Below are positions 15,551 to 24,387 of a stretch of 46,934 nt of DNA, one piece after another. The DNA lies in assembly GCA_013388835.1 (NCBI GenBank), contig JACAEL010000072.1:1-46934 (forward strand). The letters run 5' to 3'. Source of the DNA: Candidatus Thorarchaeota archaeon (lineage in GTDB: Archaea > Asgardarchaeota > Thorarchaeia > Thorarchaeales > Thorarchaeaceae). The notes beneath the pieces are model-generated. The model had not been told where the DNA came from. It saw only the letters and a list, made by a program, of their open reading frames with translations, and ran no database searches. How positions within the stretch are numbered: position 1 is the first letter of the stretch; every line of letters begins with the position of its first letter. A program made the translations under genes and the position numbers.

Positions 15551-16609
15551 GTGAACCGCATTCAGGTCACAGTGCCCTTCGATAGGACCCATGCTGTTTT
15601 CGACATCCTGTCCGCCACGCCCGGCATACAGGAGAACAGACTGCTGAGATTGAGCGCAGACAACGCACTCATGATACAGGCTCACATTTCTAACGAACAC
15701 TTGCACGATGCCATAGACCGTCTGAAGGCAATCGGGGTGGGGGTTGACTTCGGGTATATCGATGTGACTGAGATTCACATGTCACTTCCTCACGAGAGTG
15801 AAGTGGGTGAGTCTGCGCACATTCATCGTGAGCCCGAGTTGATAGTCGAGGAGATATACGAGACGGTACATCGGGGCGTGGTATTGAGCTTCGATACAAT
15901 CACGTTTGGTGTACTGGCCGCCCTGCTCACCGGGCTTGGTTTCCTGATGAACAATGGCACAGTGGTCTTGGCTGCGACACTCCTCTGCCCGCTTATGGGT
16001 CCCATGCTTGGGATTGCCTTGGGCTATGTGATTCACGACCGGTCTCTTCTTATCCATGGAACCAAGAACGAGTTGACTTTACTTGCGCTCCCACTGTGTA
16101 GTGGTCTCTTCTTGGGGCTGGTCGTCTGTATCTTCTGGCCGGCATTCCCACTAACACTGCTTGGGCATATCGAGCATGGAGAGTTGACCGAGATGAGTCG
16201 TTATGCCTACTTCAGCTGGCTTGACGTGTTTGTGGCTCTCTTTTCCGGCGCCGCGGTCGCGGTGTCCATAACTCACGGGGACATGGCCTCATTGGTAGGT
16301 GTAGCCATAGCGGCCACGTTGATGCCTCCCGCTGTGAACTCAAGTGTCGTCATCGTGATGGCGCTCTGGATTGGCTCGGGGACCTTGGTTTCTGTGGCAG
16401 CTGGCGCGTTCTATCTATTGCTGATGAATATTGCCGCAATCGTCTTTGCTGCAGCTCTCATGCTCAAGGTCAAGCGACTGGGTCCACTCAGGTACAGATC
16501 TAGTACTTGGGTGGCCGTGACGAACTACAGACGGCAAAAGTCTGAACAGCTCTACCATAGAGCCGTTCCACGCCGAGAAGACGAAGGCTCCGTTGAAAGC
16601 ACGTCGTGA
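15551..16609 (+). CDS. DUF389 family membrane protein
   Basis: 352 residues. The N-terminal ~100 are a soluble alpha/beta regulatory-like domain (RIQVTVPFDRTHAVFDILSA), then about six to seven membrane helices. The family's two conserved patches are present: ATLLCPLMGPMLGIALGYVI near residues 136-155 and VGVAIAATLMPPAVNSS near 248-264. DUF389/TIGR00341 proteins are widespread in archaea and bacteria, with no firmly established transport substrate. A basic tail of ~35 residues (TNYRRQKSEQLYHRAVPRRE) follows the last helix. It is convergent with the flippase gene, 39 bases away, where a weak TTGAGA/TCTCAA hairpin lies. Confidence 0.8.
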   Translation: MNRIQVTVPFDRTHAVFDILSATPGIQENRLLRLSADNALMIQAHISNEHLHDAIDRLKAIGVGVDFGYIDVTEIHMSLPHESEVGESAHIHREPELIVEEIYETVHRGVVLSFDTITFGVLAALLTGLGFLMNNGTVVLAATLLCPLMGPMLGIALGYVIHDRSLLIHGTKNELTLLALPLCSGLFLGLVVCIFWPAFPLTLLGHIEHGELTEMSRYAYFSWLDVFVALFSGAAVAVSITHGDMASLVGVAIAATLMPPAVNSSVVIVMALWIGSGTLVSVAAGAFYLLLMNIAAIVFAAALMLKVKRLGPLRYRSSTWVAVTNYRRQKSEQLYHRAVPRREDEGSVESTS

Positions 16610-16648
16610 GTCGCGGTTGAGACATCAGTTCTCAATTCACTCAATGAA

Positions 16649-18310
16649 CTACGATGCGTCCTCAGTGGCGGGTGAAGGTGCGGTCAGACCAGCCTCTCTC
16701 TGTTCGGCCACCTTCATTAGTCTTGTCACTAGCGGTCTTGATACCCACCACGCAGGAGGAATCACCTTGAGCACCTTGCTGATGTTCTCTAGGTCTCTCC
16801 TGTTGACCACTTTGGTGGCAGTCCCGACTGCGATGAAGAGATACCAGAATGGAATCGCCATTAGCCCGACCAGCATGGCCTCAACGATGTTCGGTATCGA
16901 AGCCACTGCTACTATTGGTTCCAGTGCCGTGACCACAGCGTACATCACTACTAGGAAGAACAAGCCCATGCCGATTCCACCTGCGACCGTTTGCAGGTCC
17001 ATTGTCACGGAATGGTATTTCTTGGTGTACCAGTGCTGCAGGAAGAAGAAGGGCACATAGGGAATCCAAATCAGAGCCACTGCGATCACCCCAATCAGAG
17101 GTGCCATTAGCATAACCCAACCTACTTGGATGGCCCCTTGTAAGATGCTGGACAGGAGTAGTCCGCGTCTGTCGTCTGCTGCTAGCAGGATGTATAGGTA
17201 GATTGCGGGCACAACCATGAATATCGGGTTCATGGAGAGAAGGCGCAGAAATGGAACCGCACTGACTCCAGCAGCTCCGTAAACGACTCGCAGGATTGGC
17301 TGGGAAAACGCAAACAGTGCCGCAGCTGTGAATGACAGAGTTGGGACCATCATTCTGTAGGCCTCTTTGAACTTCCGTTCCAGATTCCCTCTCGACCCGG
17401 CTGCGTACTCGAGTGCGAGGTTTGGTGCCAACACGCCCAGCGGCGATGTCACAATCTGCATCACCGTTAATGAGGTTGCTCGTGCAATGGAGAAGTTGGC
17501 AACATCCTCATCGGCTCCGAACATGCCCACCAGAATCACCATTCCGTAATCGAATATCGCCTGTACCACCGTGCTTACTAGGAAGACTCCTGCAAGACCT
17601 GCAAGGCTGCCAATCACTGCACTGCTTGGTCTGAAGCACCATGGGACCGAGTTACGTTTCATTTCCGTTGCAAGGATCCTGAGGGCAAGAACGCATGCTA
17701 TCACTGTGAGGAGCAGGTTGAGCCAGAGGATGGTCAGAACCATCACAAGCTGGTATGCATACAGTATGACCAGGCTTGCGATTCTGATGGAGTTGTATAC
17801 AATCTCTGTGGTCAACCCCCTCTTCATCTTCTGCACGCCTGCGAATGCAGCCCGTGCTATGGAGAGATAGCCTGACGGCAACAGGGAGAGCATGACAAAG
17901 AACCATAGGAGCCTTGTTTCGTCCGCGGGTAGTTGGACATCAAGCCCTGAGGCTATGAGCGCTCGGTCAAGACCAAAGAGTGAGCTCAGGGTCGCTGTTG
18001 CTATATAGGCAAATGTGACGATGACAAGTGAGTTGCCCAGTCCTTGACCGACCTTCCTGCGGTCGTTGGAGGACGCAGCGACATATCGCGTCAGTGCTCC
18101 GCTGAAGCCAAGCAGAACAAGAGGAAGAAGCATCTGACTGGCGCTGGACACCATCTTGACCGCTGTGTAGTCCGCCGTACTCCACGACCAGCCTATCGAC
18201 CTATAGAGCACTGCGCTGGAAAGAAGTCCTCCGGCAAACGATAGGATGCGGGATGCTGACTCGGCTACAACATTGAAGCTGAACTTATCCCTTGAGATAT
18301 ACTCCTCCAC
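16649..18310 (-). CDS. polysaccharide/oligosaccharide flippase (MATE/Wzx-like)
   Basis: 553-residue polytopic membrane protein with about 14 helices, of the MOP superfamily (RfbX/Wzx/MurJ-like) that flips lipid-linked glycans across the membrane. Typical elements include an N-terminal SASRILSFAGGLLSSAVLYR helix, the inter-helix basic loop LTRYVAASSNDRRKVGQGLG, and the central SIARATSLTVMQIVTSPLGV region. It begins at GTG 18310 and lies next to a glycosyltransferase on the same strand, 124 nt downstream of it. With the UDP-sugar enzymes and glycosyltransferases nearby it most likely exports a surface glycan or an N-glycan precursor. Confidence 0.85.
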   Translation of the reverse strand: MEEYISRDKFSFNVVAESASRILSFAGGLLSSAVLYRSIGWSWSTADYTAVKMVSSASQMLLPLVLLGFSGALTRYVAASSNDRRKVGQGLGNSLVIVTFAYIATATLSSLFGLDRALIASGLDVQLPADETRLLWFFVMLSLLPSGYLSIARAAFAGVQKMKRGLTTEIVYNSIRIASLVILYAYQLVMVLTILWLNLLLTVIACVLALRILATEMKRNSVPWCFRPSSAVIGSLAGLAGVFLVSTVVQAIFDYGMVILVGMFGADEDVANFSIARATSLTVMQIVTSPLGVLAPNLALEYAAGSRGNLERKFKEAYRMMVPTLSFTAAALFAFSQPILRVVYGAAGVSAVPFLRLLSMNPIFMVVPAIYLYILLAADDRRGLLLSSILQGAIQVGWVMLMAPLIGVIAVALIWIPYVPFFFLQHWYTKKYHSVTMDLQTVAGGIGMGLFFLVVMYAVVTALEPIVAVASIPNIVEAMLVGLMAIPFWYLFIAVGTATKVVNRRDLENISKVLKVIPPAWWVSRPLVTRLMKVAEQREAGLTAPSPATEDAS

Positions 18311-18434
18311 ACCCAGTGTTTCTCCTTTGACTCTCGTTTCGCGAAACTTGCATTCCTGTCAATATGAACATTCTCTTGGTCAAGCCAGTCCGTCAAATAG
18401 CAAGGGGTGAGCTCGTCGTGTTGAGTCGATGACC

Positions 18435-19349
18435 TCACTTCCTCACTACACTTGTCACCAGAATGCGGATGAGATACCATCCCTTTCGCGTAAACAGCAA
18501 GCTCCGTGCAAGAACAAGTGCCCGTCTGAGCATACTCCTGTACTTCAATCGCACTCGGGTGTAGAGCATAGCGTAGTCTACTGGGCGATTATTGCGGACG
18601 AACTCCCTAGCATCAGTTATCACTCTGTCTGGCTCTGCGTCTTGAATCACCTTGCACCCGCATGCGAGCGCCTCCAGTGCAGTCTTGGATAGAACTATCT
18701 TCTCGATGTGACCCTTGAAGTCAAGATAGTACTCGAACTTGGATAGAAACTCAGGCATCTTCTCATAGGGCACTCCTTCCCCCTTACTCCTGTCGATTAT
18801 TGTCAGGTCGAGTCCGCGTTTCCTACACAGATCCTTCGCAAACTGCCTCTGGTCGATTATCACGTACTGGACATAGATCATCAGTGCAGTGTTCGGGACT
18901 CGTCCTCCGCGATAGTAGAATGCGTCACTGATTGGCCTGTCATACCACTCACCGTAGGCCGACAAGTCGTGGGTTGAGACTATGACCTTGTCTGCAAGCT
19001 GTGTCTGATAGTGGGGTCCGAACCCTGCGGCTATTCTCTCTCTGACATCACCGCCGTGGTATTGGTACACGATTGGGGTAAGGGGTGCGGCGGCTCTAAT
19101 CAACGGCAGGTACTCGTATATGGAGTTGACATGGATTATGGTTGGTTTGGAGCGCAGTATCTCCTGTACAACCGCAGTAAGAAAGTCCTCGACGGAGTCG
19201 AGAATCCTCGCATGGGGGGACATTGCTGTCTGTCCGTATGGGTCCCATGCTCGCCTCATCAGAATCCGCGTGAAGACACCTCGCTTGTGCAGCCACTCTG
19301 CAATAGGTACGTACACCCCCGCAGTGTCCCAGACGCAGAGTACTCTCAT
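18435..19349 (-). CDS. glycosyltransferase (GT4/GT-B-like)
   Basis: 304-residue GT-B-like protein. The N-terminal half has RVLCVWDTAGVYVPIAEWLH, then PTIIHVNSIYEYLPLIRAAA and YQYHGGDVRERI, the usual acceptor-domain pattern. The C-terminal half contains LSKTALEALACGCKVIQDAE, the nucleotide-sugar binding E-x7-E-like region of GT4 enzymes. It is shorter than most GT4 proteins (about 350-400), with a compressed middle. The C-terminal basic/hydrophobic end (RALVLARSLLFTRKGWYLIR) could associate with the membrane. It lies upstream of the flippase and divergent from the amidotransferase-like gene; the 219-base intergenic stretch shows no clear TATA box. Confidence 0.75.
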   Translation of the reverse strand: MRVLCVWDTAGVYVPIAEWLHKRGVFTRILMRRAWDPYGQTAMSPHARILDSVEDFLTAVVQEILRSKPTIIHVNSIYEYLPLIRAAAPLTPIVYQYHGGDVRERIAAGFGPHYQTQLADKVIVSTHDLSAYGEWYDRPISDAFYYRGGRVPNTALMIYVQYVIIDQRQFAKDLCRKRGLDLTIIDRSKGEGVPYEKMPEFLSKFEYYLDFKGHIEKIVLSKTALEALACGCKVIQDAEPDRVITDAREFVRNNRPVDYAMLYTRVRLKYRSMLRRALVLARSLLFTRKGWYLIRILVTSVVRK

Positions 19350-19568
19350 CGCTTCATCATCGTCCGTTGCAAGACAGAAGGCTTGGTGCTCTTGGCCTTA
19401 CCTCCCGCGAACGGACCAACCACAAAGGACCCCTAAAGAACCTTTCTCAACTTTGACACAGGACTCCCATTGTCCCATCATCAGTCATGGCGCTGACAGG
19501 GGCTCCGTTGAATGAGTCGCCCAGACCTCTCAACGCAGGAGCAAATCTGATACACGAATCGTCTTTCG

Positions 19569-20927
19569 ATGTCCGTGTTCGAACAGGTCAAGCTACGCGA
19601 TGACCACTCTGCGGACTCCCGACCTGACCTCTTACACAGGGCCGCTGAGACGGAAAGCGAGATAAGTTTCAGTGATCCACTCCGCAAGGCGGAGACTCCT
19701 GTGATGCGGGTCGACAGGAACGCACTTGAGCTTCAGTTTCAGATAGAAGGAGAGCTCTTCGGCAACAGCGTGTTCAAGGATGCTCTCAACATACCTACCC
19801 GTCCCTTCTCGGAGGATCTGTTCACAAACCATCATCACATTGCACTTCATACACAGGAACTGGGACAGCTTTCCAATGAACTGACGTCTGCTATCCAGCG
19901 ATGCTTGGAGCCGCATGCGAACAGACGAGTGGGCCTGCTTCTCTCGGGCGGCATCGACTCTAGCTTGGCCGCATATCATACCAAGAAGGTGTTTCCCAGG
20001 ACTGATCTGGTAGCCTATCACACAGACTGGGGTATTCCCGAGCTCAGCGAGAGAGAATACGCGTCAATTGCCGCGGACTTCGCCGGGGTCGAGCTGAGGG
20101 TCGTTGACACATCCGCAGAATCTCAGTTGTCTGTCCACGATGAGGCTCTGCAGGCCTGCCATACCATATCCTACAGCGTCGTGCCCGTCTTCATGGCGTT
20201 GAAGCGGATGGTGGAGGACGGAGTCGATGTGGCGGTGAATGCTCTGGGTTTGGACGAGCTGTTCGCCGCATACAATGTTCACAGGCTATACTACAGGAGA
20301 CGAAGCCCTCATATCATACCGTACTCTCGACGACTGCTCAGACTGCAGAAGTATCGTGGAGCCGTGCTGCGATGGGGCACCGATAGGTCATGGATGCTCT
20401 CAACGATGGCTCCGAAGGCTTGGATGACATATGTGTTGGACAGCGACCAGACAGTGTCAGAAGTCTATGACAGACACATACGTCGGGATGACCTGTGGAA
20501 CTCACTTCACCTCTACCTCTTAGAGAAGATGGTCAGCACATTTGCAAACATGATGTCGCGTGCAGGCAAGGCTGCGGGAATTGAAGTCTTGTACCCATAC
20601 CTTGACAGACGCCTCATTGAGTTCTGTATGAGTCTCTCTCCGGCTGCCAAGTACAACAAGGCCCCGCTGCGGACGCTGATGCGGACCAAGTATGGTTTCA
20701 GTGAGGCGATTGCCTCAAGTGGTGAGAACTGGGACAAGAGAGGATGGGGTGGCACACCCGTTCCTTACTTTCGAAGCAAGTTGTACATGGAAAAGGTCCG
20801 ACCCGACATGAACCTCGCGCGTGATTGGTTCACCGAGGACGCGCTTCGGCTACTGGACCTTTCAAACAAGCCCACGACCGATGGCCTGCACATGGCTCTG
20901 TTCCTCAAGATGATAGAGCACGGCTGA
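19569..20927 (+). CDS. asparagine synthase-like amidotransferase lacking the glutaminase domain
   Basis: 452 residues. The synthetase (adenylating) domain of the AsnB family is clear: pyrophosphate loop LLLSGGIDSSLAAYH (S126-S132), NALGLDELFAAYNVHR, and YPYLDRRLIEFCMSLSPAAK. The N-terminal 110 residues do not resemble a class II glutaminase and there is no Cys2, so it may use free ammonia or a separate glutaminase. AsnB homologues in polysaccharide clusters amidate uronic acids, and a UDP-hexuronic-acid-producing dehydrogenase is encoded at 10831-12183; amidation of that sugar is my inference. It lies between glycosyltransferase genes, 34 bases from a convergent GT2 gene. Confidence 0.8.
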   Translation: MSVFEQVKLRDDHSADSRPDLLHRAAETESEISFSDPLRKAETPVMRVDRNALELQFQIEGELFGNSVFKDALNIPTRPFSEDLFTNHHHIALHTQELGQLSNELTSAIQRCLEPHANRRVGLLLSGGIDSSLAAYHTKKVFPRTDLVAYHTDWGIPELSEREYASIAADFAGVELRVVDTSAESQLSVHDEALQACHTISYSVVPVFMALKRMVEDGVDVAVNALGLDELFAAYNVHRLYYRRRSPHIIPYSRRLLRLQKYRGAVLRWGTDRSWMLSTMAPKAWMTYVLDSDQTVSEVYDRHIRRDDLWNSLHLYLLEKMVSTFANMMSRAGKAAGIEVLYPYLDRRLIEFCMSLSPAAKYNKAPLRTLMRTKYGFSEAIASSGENWDKRGWGGTPVPYFRSKLYMEKVRPDMNLARDWFTEDALRLLDLSNKPTTDGLHMALFLKMIEHG

Positions 20928-20961
20928 AGGAGCGAGGTGGCCGCAGAAGAACACCACTCAT

Positions 20962-21924
20962 CTAGACGAGTGTGCGGTGTCTTGACATGTGCTGACCGAG
21001 GATCGCGATGGCATCCCGTACAGACCCGCGGAAGGATGTCTCGGAGGCGTAGTGACTTATGACATCTGGATCGGTACATCTCCAAGTGCCCCTCGCCCGC
21101 TCGCTCAGGTATCCTTGCAGCAGTTCACGTCCGCGCTTTCCAGTCAAGAATCTCCAGACTGCTCTGATTAGTACCATCCACAATGAGCGCCCCACATAGA
21201 ATGACAGTCGTCCCTGTCTGAAGGCTCCTTCTCTTGATACCACTGCGGTGGTCGGTCGGTCCAACCGCACAGGCACCTTCACCACGGCAACTCTATACCC
21301 CTGAGCCTCCGCCTTCAGGTTGTAGAACGAGTCTGGACAGTAGTCCCAGAATCGTCCAATGCTTCTCACAATCTGCCAGCGGATCATCTTCCCACTGTTC
21401 ATGGGCCGTCCAGAATACAGCTTGTCTTGCTCTTGGACCGGGTATCCTGCCACTGCCCCCAAGTCACTGTGAGCGTCCATGATGCTGCATAGTCTGGCAA
21501 AGTAGTTGGGGCAGGGCTCAGTGTCAGCATCCAAGATTGCCATATACTGGACACCGAGTCGATCCACCCGGTCAGAGACTCTGGTGAGGACGGTCTCATG
21601 GGTCTTTCCGAGTGTGAAGAAGTTCGGCTTCTGCTTCTTGGGCATCCTCTCCAGCCACACATCCAGTTGTCTGTAGTTTGCCGCCTCCCGTGCTATGACC
21701 TCCGCGGTCTCATCTGTTGAACCATCGTCTACCCACAACCACACGACCGGCTTCTTTGTCTGATGTGCGACGTATCTGAAGAGGGCCGGCACAGAGGCAA
21801 CCTCATTATACACGTTCGTCCACAGAATGTAAGTACTGCTTGACGGAGGCGGGGCAGAACAGGACGCCTTGCAGTAGCCGCAGAAGGCGGCGAACCTGTC
21901 ACGGCGGTCTCCAGACTCTGACAT
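20962..21924 (-). CDS. family 2 glycosyltransferase
   Basis: 320-residue GT-A enzyme. Nucleotide-sugar binding: YILWTNVYNEVASVPALFRY and VWLWVDDGSTDETAEVIARE; metal-binding DxD region AILDADTEPCPNYFARLCSI; acceptor region FWDYCPDSFYNLKAEAQGYR. There is no transmembrane segment. The N-terminal CGYCKASC stretch near residue 15 might bind metal. A minus-strand ttttatatc box (21966-21958) is well placed for a transcript starting near 21933. It is the divergent twin of the gene at 22070-23026: both share the NxFNE/NVYNE start, the ID/VDDGSTD motif and a C-terminal GxWRCTDPDV. Confidence 0.85.
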   Translation of the reverse strand: MSESGDRRDRFAAFCGYCKASCSAPPPSSSTYILWTNVYNEVASVPALFRYVAHQTKKPVVWLWVDDGSTDETAEVIAREAANYRQLDVWLERMPKKQKPNFFTLGKTHETVLTRVSDRVDRLGVQYMAILDADTEPCPNYFARLCSIMDAHSDLGAVAGYPVQEQDKLYSGRPMNSGKMIRWQIVRSIGRFWDYCPDSFYNLKAEAQGYRVAVVKVPVRLDRPTTAVVSREGAFRQGRLSFYVGRSLWMVLIRAVWRFLTGKRGRELLQGYLSERARGTWRCTDPDVISHYASETSFRGSVRDAIAILGQHMSRHRTLV

Positions 21925-21956
21925 CCTGCTGTATCAAGGCCACGCTCCGTGTGTAG

Positions 21957-21966
21957 AGATATAAAA
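21957..21966 (-). promoter_or_regulatory. TATA box in the divergent GT2 promoter region
   Basis: The gatataaaac stretch can be read on both strands. On the minus strand ttttatatc is ~26 nt before a likely start at 21933, close to ATG 21924. A plus-strand role would leave an 80-nt leader for the 22070 gene. Confidence 0.45.
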
Positions 21967-22069
21967 CTAGCCGTCTGCATGACATGCTCCAGTGGTCGAT
22001 GTCTGGTCATGACTGTCAGTTGCAGATTCAAGCTACACTGACATCCCGTCTGGGAGTCGAGTACACGGG

Positions 22070-23026
22070 ATGGTGTCGCGAGCACATGTTCGCCGCTCAA
22101 CGTCATACGAGTGGGCCATGAAGCGGCGCTACTTTCAAAAACAGTTGACCTGCATGAAATGCCCGAGCCTTCCTGTGGTGCACGACTTGGGATACGTACT
22201 GGTGACCAACATCTTCAACGAGGCGGAGCGCATTCAGGGAATCATCGATAACATCCTGCTTCAGTCTATGCGGCCAACTGCCTGGGTCTGGATTGACGAC
22301 GGCTCAACCGATGGAGGAATCAAGATTGTGGAACGATTCGGTGAGACCGGACTGATTCCAATCAAGTCGTTCAGGCTGCCGGCAAAGAAGCGTGGTAACC
22401 TCGACACGATTGGGCGTGCTTGGAATGTCGCTCACCCCTACATCAGACAGAGTCTCAGAACCGATTACCTTGCCGTCACTGATGTCGACACACGCTACCC
22501 CAAGAACTACTTCGAGAGGGTCTGTGACTTCATGGACCGCCACCCCAGTGTCGGTGCGGCAAGTGGCAATGTTCGGGGGCGACCATACTTCAATCCGACT
22601 GCGCCAATGGGCTGCGGGAAGGTGATTCGTTGGAGCATCATCGATGCAATTGAGTCCTACTGGGACATGGCCCCGGACTCGTACTTCAACATAAAGGCGG
22701 CAATCCTCGGATATGGACTCGCATCGTTCAGAGACCTGCTGATCGAGTCACCGCCTGCGACAATGTACTCCAAGAAGGGCCGCCTGAGATACGGACGCTG
22801 CGCCTACTACACATGGCTGCCCTTGCCAAGAGTCTTGGGAAACGGTCTCAAGGATCTTCTGAAGTCTCGCCACGGCAGTGACTACCTGAGGGGCTTCTGG
22901 CAGGAGTGGAGTCGAGGTGAGTGGCGTTGCACCGACCCGGACGTGAAGAGGTACTTCAGTATGTCCTATCTTCTGACGCACGGGAGGAAACTGAAGAAGA
23001 GGTGTTTCTCTTCAATCAAGTCGTAG
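22070..23026 (+). CDS. family 2 glycosyltransferase (paralogue of the divergent neighbour)
   Basis: 318 residues with YVLVTNIFNEAERIQGIIDN, TAWVWIDDGSTDGGIKIVER, the DxD region LAVTDVDTRYPKNYFERVCD, and acceptor region YWDMAPDSYFNIKAAILGYG. CMKCPS near the N-terminus parallels the CxxC of its twin. The C-terminus RGEWRCTDPDVKRYFSMSYL matches the twin's RGTWRCTDPDVISHYASETS. The start may be ATG 22118 (MKRRYFQ), since the first 16 residues are poor. Together they look like an inverted duplication of one gene, now making related linkages of the same glycan; donor and acceptor are unknown. Confidence 0.85.
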   Translation: MVSRAHVRRSTSYEWAMKRRYFQKQLTCMKCPSLPVVHDLGYVLVTNIFNEAERIQGIIDNILLQSMRPTAWVWIDDGSTDGGIKIVERFGETGLIPIKSFRLPAKKRGNLDTIGRAWNVAHPYIRQSLRTDYLAVTDVDTRYPKNYFERVCDFMDRHPSVGAASGNVRGRPYFNPTAPMGCGKVIRWSIIDAIESYWDMAPDSYFNIKAAILGYGLASFRDLLIESPPATMYSKKGRLRYGRCAYYTWLPLPRVLGNGLKDLLKSRHGSDYLRGFWQEWSRGEWRCTDPDVKRYFSMSYLLTHGRKLKKRCFSSIKS

Positions 23027-23093
23027 AGATGCGCCCTCGTATGCTCTTCAGTGTGTGTTCGCTGGAGCCTGCCTGTCACATGGTCTTTGAATG

Positions 23094-23402
23094 CTATCGA
23101 TAGTCCCTTTCTGAAGCGACGACTTCCCGCAGGTCTCGACGCGATCCAACAAGAGACATCCTGAGTTTCCGCTTTCGCTTTATCTCTCGTTCTCTTGCAA
23201 GGGCAGTCTTCCGGTCTGGCACCTCTTCCAGATATACGAGATACATGGGCTTGTGCATCCGCAGGTACGCCGCACCCGAAGCCGCCCCGGACATATGTTC
23301 CCGAAACCTGCGTAGGAGGTCATTTGTCTGCCCAGTGTAGTAGGTTCCGTCGTCGGTCTCTATTATGTATACGAAGTACCGCTGTCCGGGCTTTGAAGTC
23401 AT
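23094..23402 (-). CDS. small GIY-YIG nuclease-domain protein
   Basis: About 102 residues, a stand-alone GIY-YIG domain (UvrC N-terminal/YhbQ-like). Motifs: YFVYIIETDDGTYYTGQTND, where VYI and YTG are the GIY-YIG strands, then LLRRFREHMSGAASGAAYLR with the conserved arginine, and REREIKRKRKLRM near the C-terminus. The start ATG 23402 (MTSKPGQRYF) puts the domain at the usual distance from the N-terminus; 23417 is an upstream alternative. Stand-alone proteins of this type are common and mostly uncharacterised. No restriction-modification or mobile element partner is adjacent. Confidence 0.85.
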   Translation of the reverse strand: MTSKPGQRYFVYIIETDDGTYYTGQTNDLLRRFREHMSGAASGAAYLRMHKPMYLVYLEEVPDRKTALAREREIKRKRKLRMSLVGSRRDLREVVASERDYR

Positions 23403-23459
23403 CCTAATGCCGACCATTCTGCGACATCATACTCCTTTGAAGCTTCTGCGCATACTGCA

Positions 23460-24266
23460 TCACGTCCCACCGACGCAGTATGGTGAGTCTCTGATGAGCT
23501 GAAGCGCAAGGACCAGGTGATCCGTAGCCGGCACATCATTAGCCTGATTGCACAGCGCCCCTCTCTCCACCACTCTCTGGGTCTCGGTTCGGTCTGTAGG
23601 CACAAAGTGCAACGTCGAGTGCTCGTCACCTCTCATTCCTACTGCGTCTGAGGTGACCGATACTGGAACCACGATCACGAAAGTCGTGTCATGGTTGCTC
23701 CCCCATGCGGCCCCAATGAGTGCCATTGCATCTGAGTCGATGTCCTTCAGTTGTATCGTGGACTCTTCCTGCACCTCCCTCACAGCAGTATCAAAGATGT
23801 TCTCAGGAATGAAGTTCCATGAAGAGGGATGGTCACTGTGAACTGAAGTGACTGCATCGATGAACCCGGCACCCAGACTATGCAGTCTGTTTCCCTGGTC
23901 TGGTCCCTGTCTGACTGCCACGGGAATCTTTCTGTCCTCGGTCACAACCAATGAAGTGACACTGGCAGGATTGGGATAGTGTGATGGTGTGGGATACTGC
24001 TGCTCCTTCAGCACGTAGTGCCACTTGTAGCTGCATCGACTCAGTCTGATGTGCAGGTCCTTCCCTGTGGTCAGAACCCCCTCAAAACGCCATACTGGCC
24101 CGTCATACACGACTCTGCTGGCATCCTGCCACGCTCGTTCTACTAGTCTTCGCTGTTCTGCAGTGGGCGCCCATGAAGACGGTACTTCTCGTATGTTGAC
24201 CGCTTCTCTCTTCCACAGACCATTGAGTATCAGTTGGCGTTCTGACAACTCGGTAGCCCTTCGCAA
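23460..24266 (-). CDS. Nudix-like hydrolase with an atypical Nudix box
   Basis: 268 residues. The catalytic helix AVREVQEESTI (about 164-174) holds REVQEE of the Nudix box, and the glutamate seven residues before the arginine is present (PENIFDTAVRE). The box's first glycine is Ser and the last is Thr, so the signature is Sx5Ex7REVxEExTI. The region before it, VWRFEGVLTTGKDLHIRLSR, looks like an extra beta domain; the C-terminus has STLHFVPTDRTETQR. It starts at TTG 24266. The substrate is unknown. Divergent from the FGGY kinase across 120 bases. Confidence 0.6.
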   Translation of the reverse strand: MRRATELSERQLILNGLWKREAVNIREVPSSWAPTAEQRRLVERAWQDASRVVYDGPVWRFEGVLTTGKDLHIRLSRCSYKWHYVLKEQQYPTPSHYPNPASVTSLVVTEDRKIPVAVRQGPDQGNRLHSLGAGFIDAVTSVHSDHPSSWNFIPENIFDTAVREVQEESTIQLKDIDSDAMALIGAAWGSNHDTTFVIVVPVSVTSDAVGMRGDEHSTLHFVPTDRTETQRVVERGALCNQANDVPATDHLVLALQLIRDSPYCVGGT

Positions 24267-24280
24267 TCGTCTGATGAGTA

Positions 24281-24290
24281 CTTTATAGGC
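24281..24290 (+). promoter_or_regulatory. TATA box of the FGGY kinase gene
   Basis: ctttataggc at 24281-24290 predicts a plus-strand start near 24311, giving a ~77-nt leader before GTG 24388. On the minus strand the same box would place transcription inside the Nudix-like gene, so the plus direction fits better. Confidence 0.45.
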
Positions 24291-24387
24291 TTGCCGTCTC
24301 GCGACCGGGTTGTCTTGTCCTCTCGGAACTGACTCCAGTCAGAATCATTCATATCCCGGCGCTCGGCAGTCCAAGAATGGTGAACAC

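Noticed and set aside
23094-23402. GIY-YIG protein as a homing endonuclease or mobile-element part
   Set aside because: It is a complete, small stand-alone domain with no intron, terminal repeats or insertion signs around it.
24310-24387. N-terminal extension of the FGGY kinase
   Set aside because: It precedes the family's normal start, lies at the predicted transcript start, and GTG 24388 has its own ribosome-binding site.
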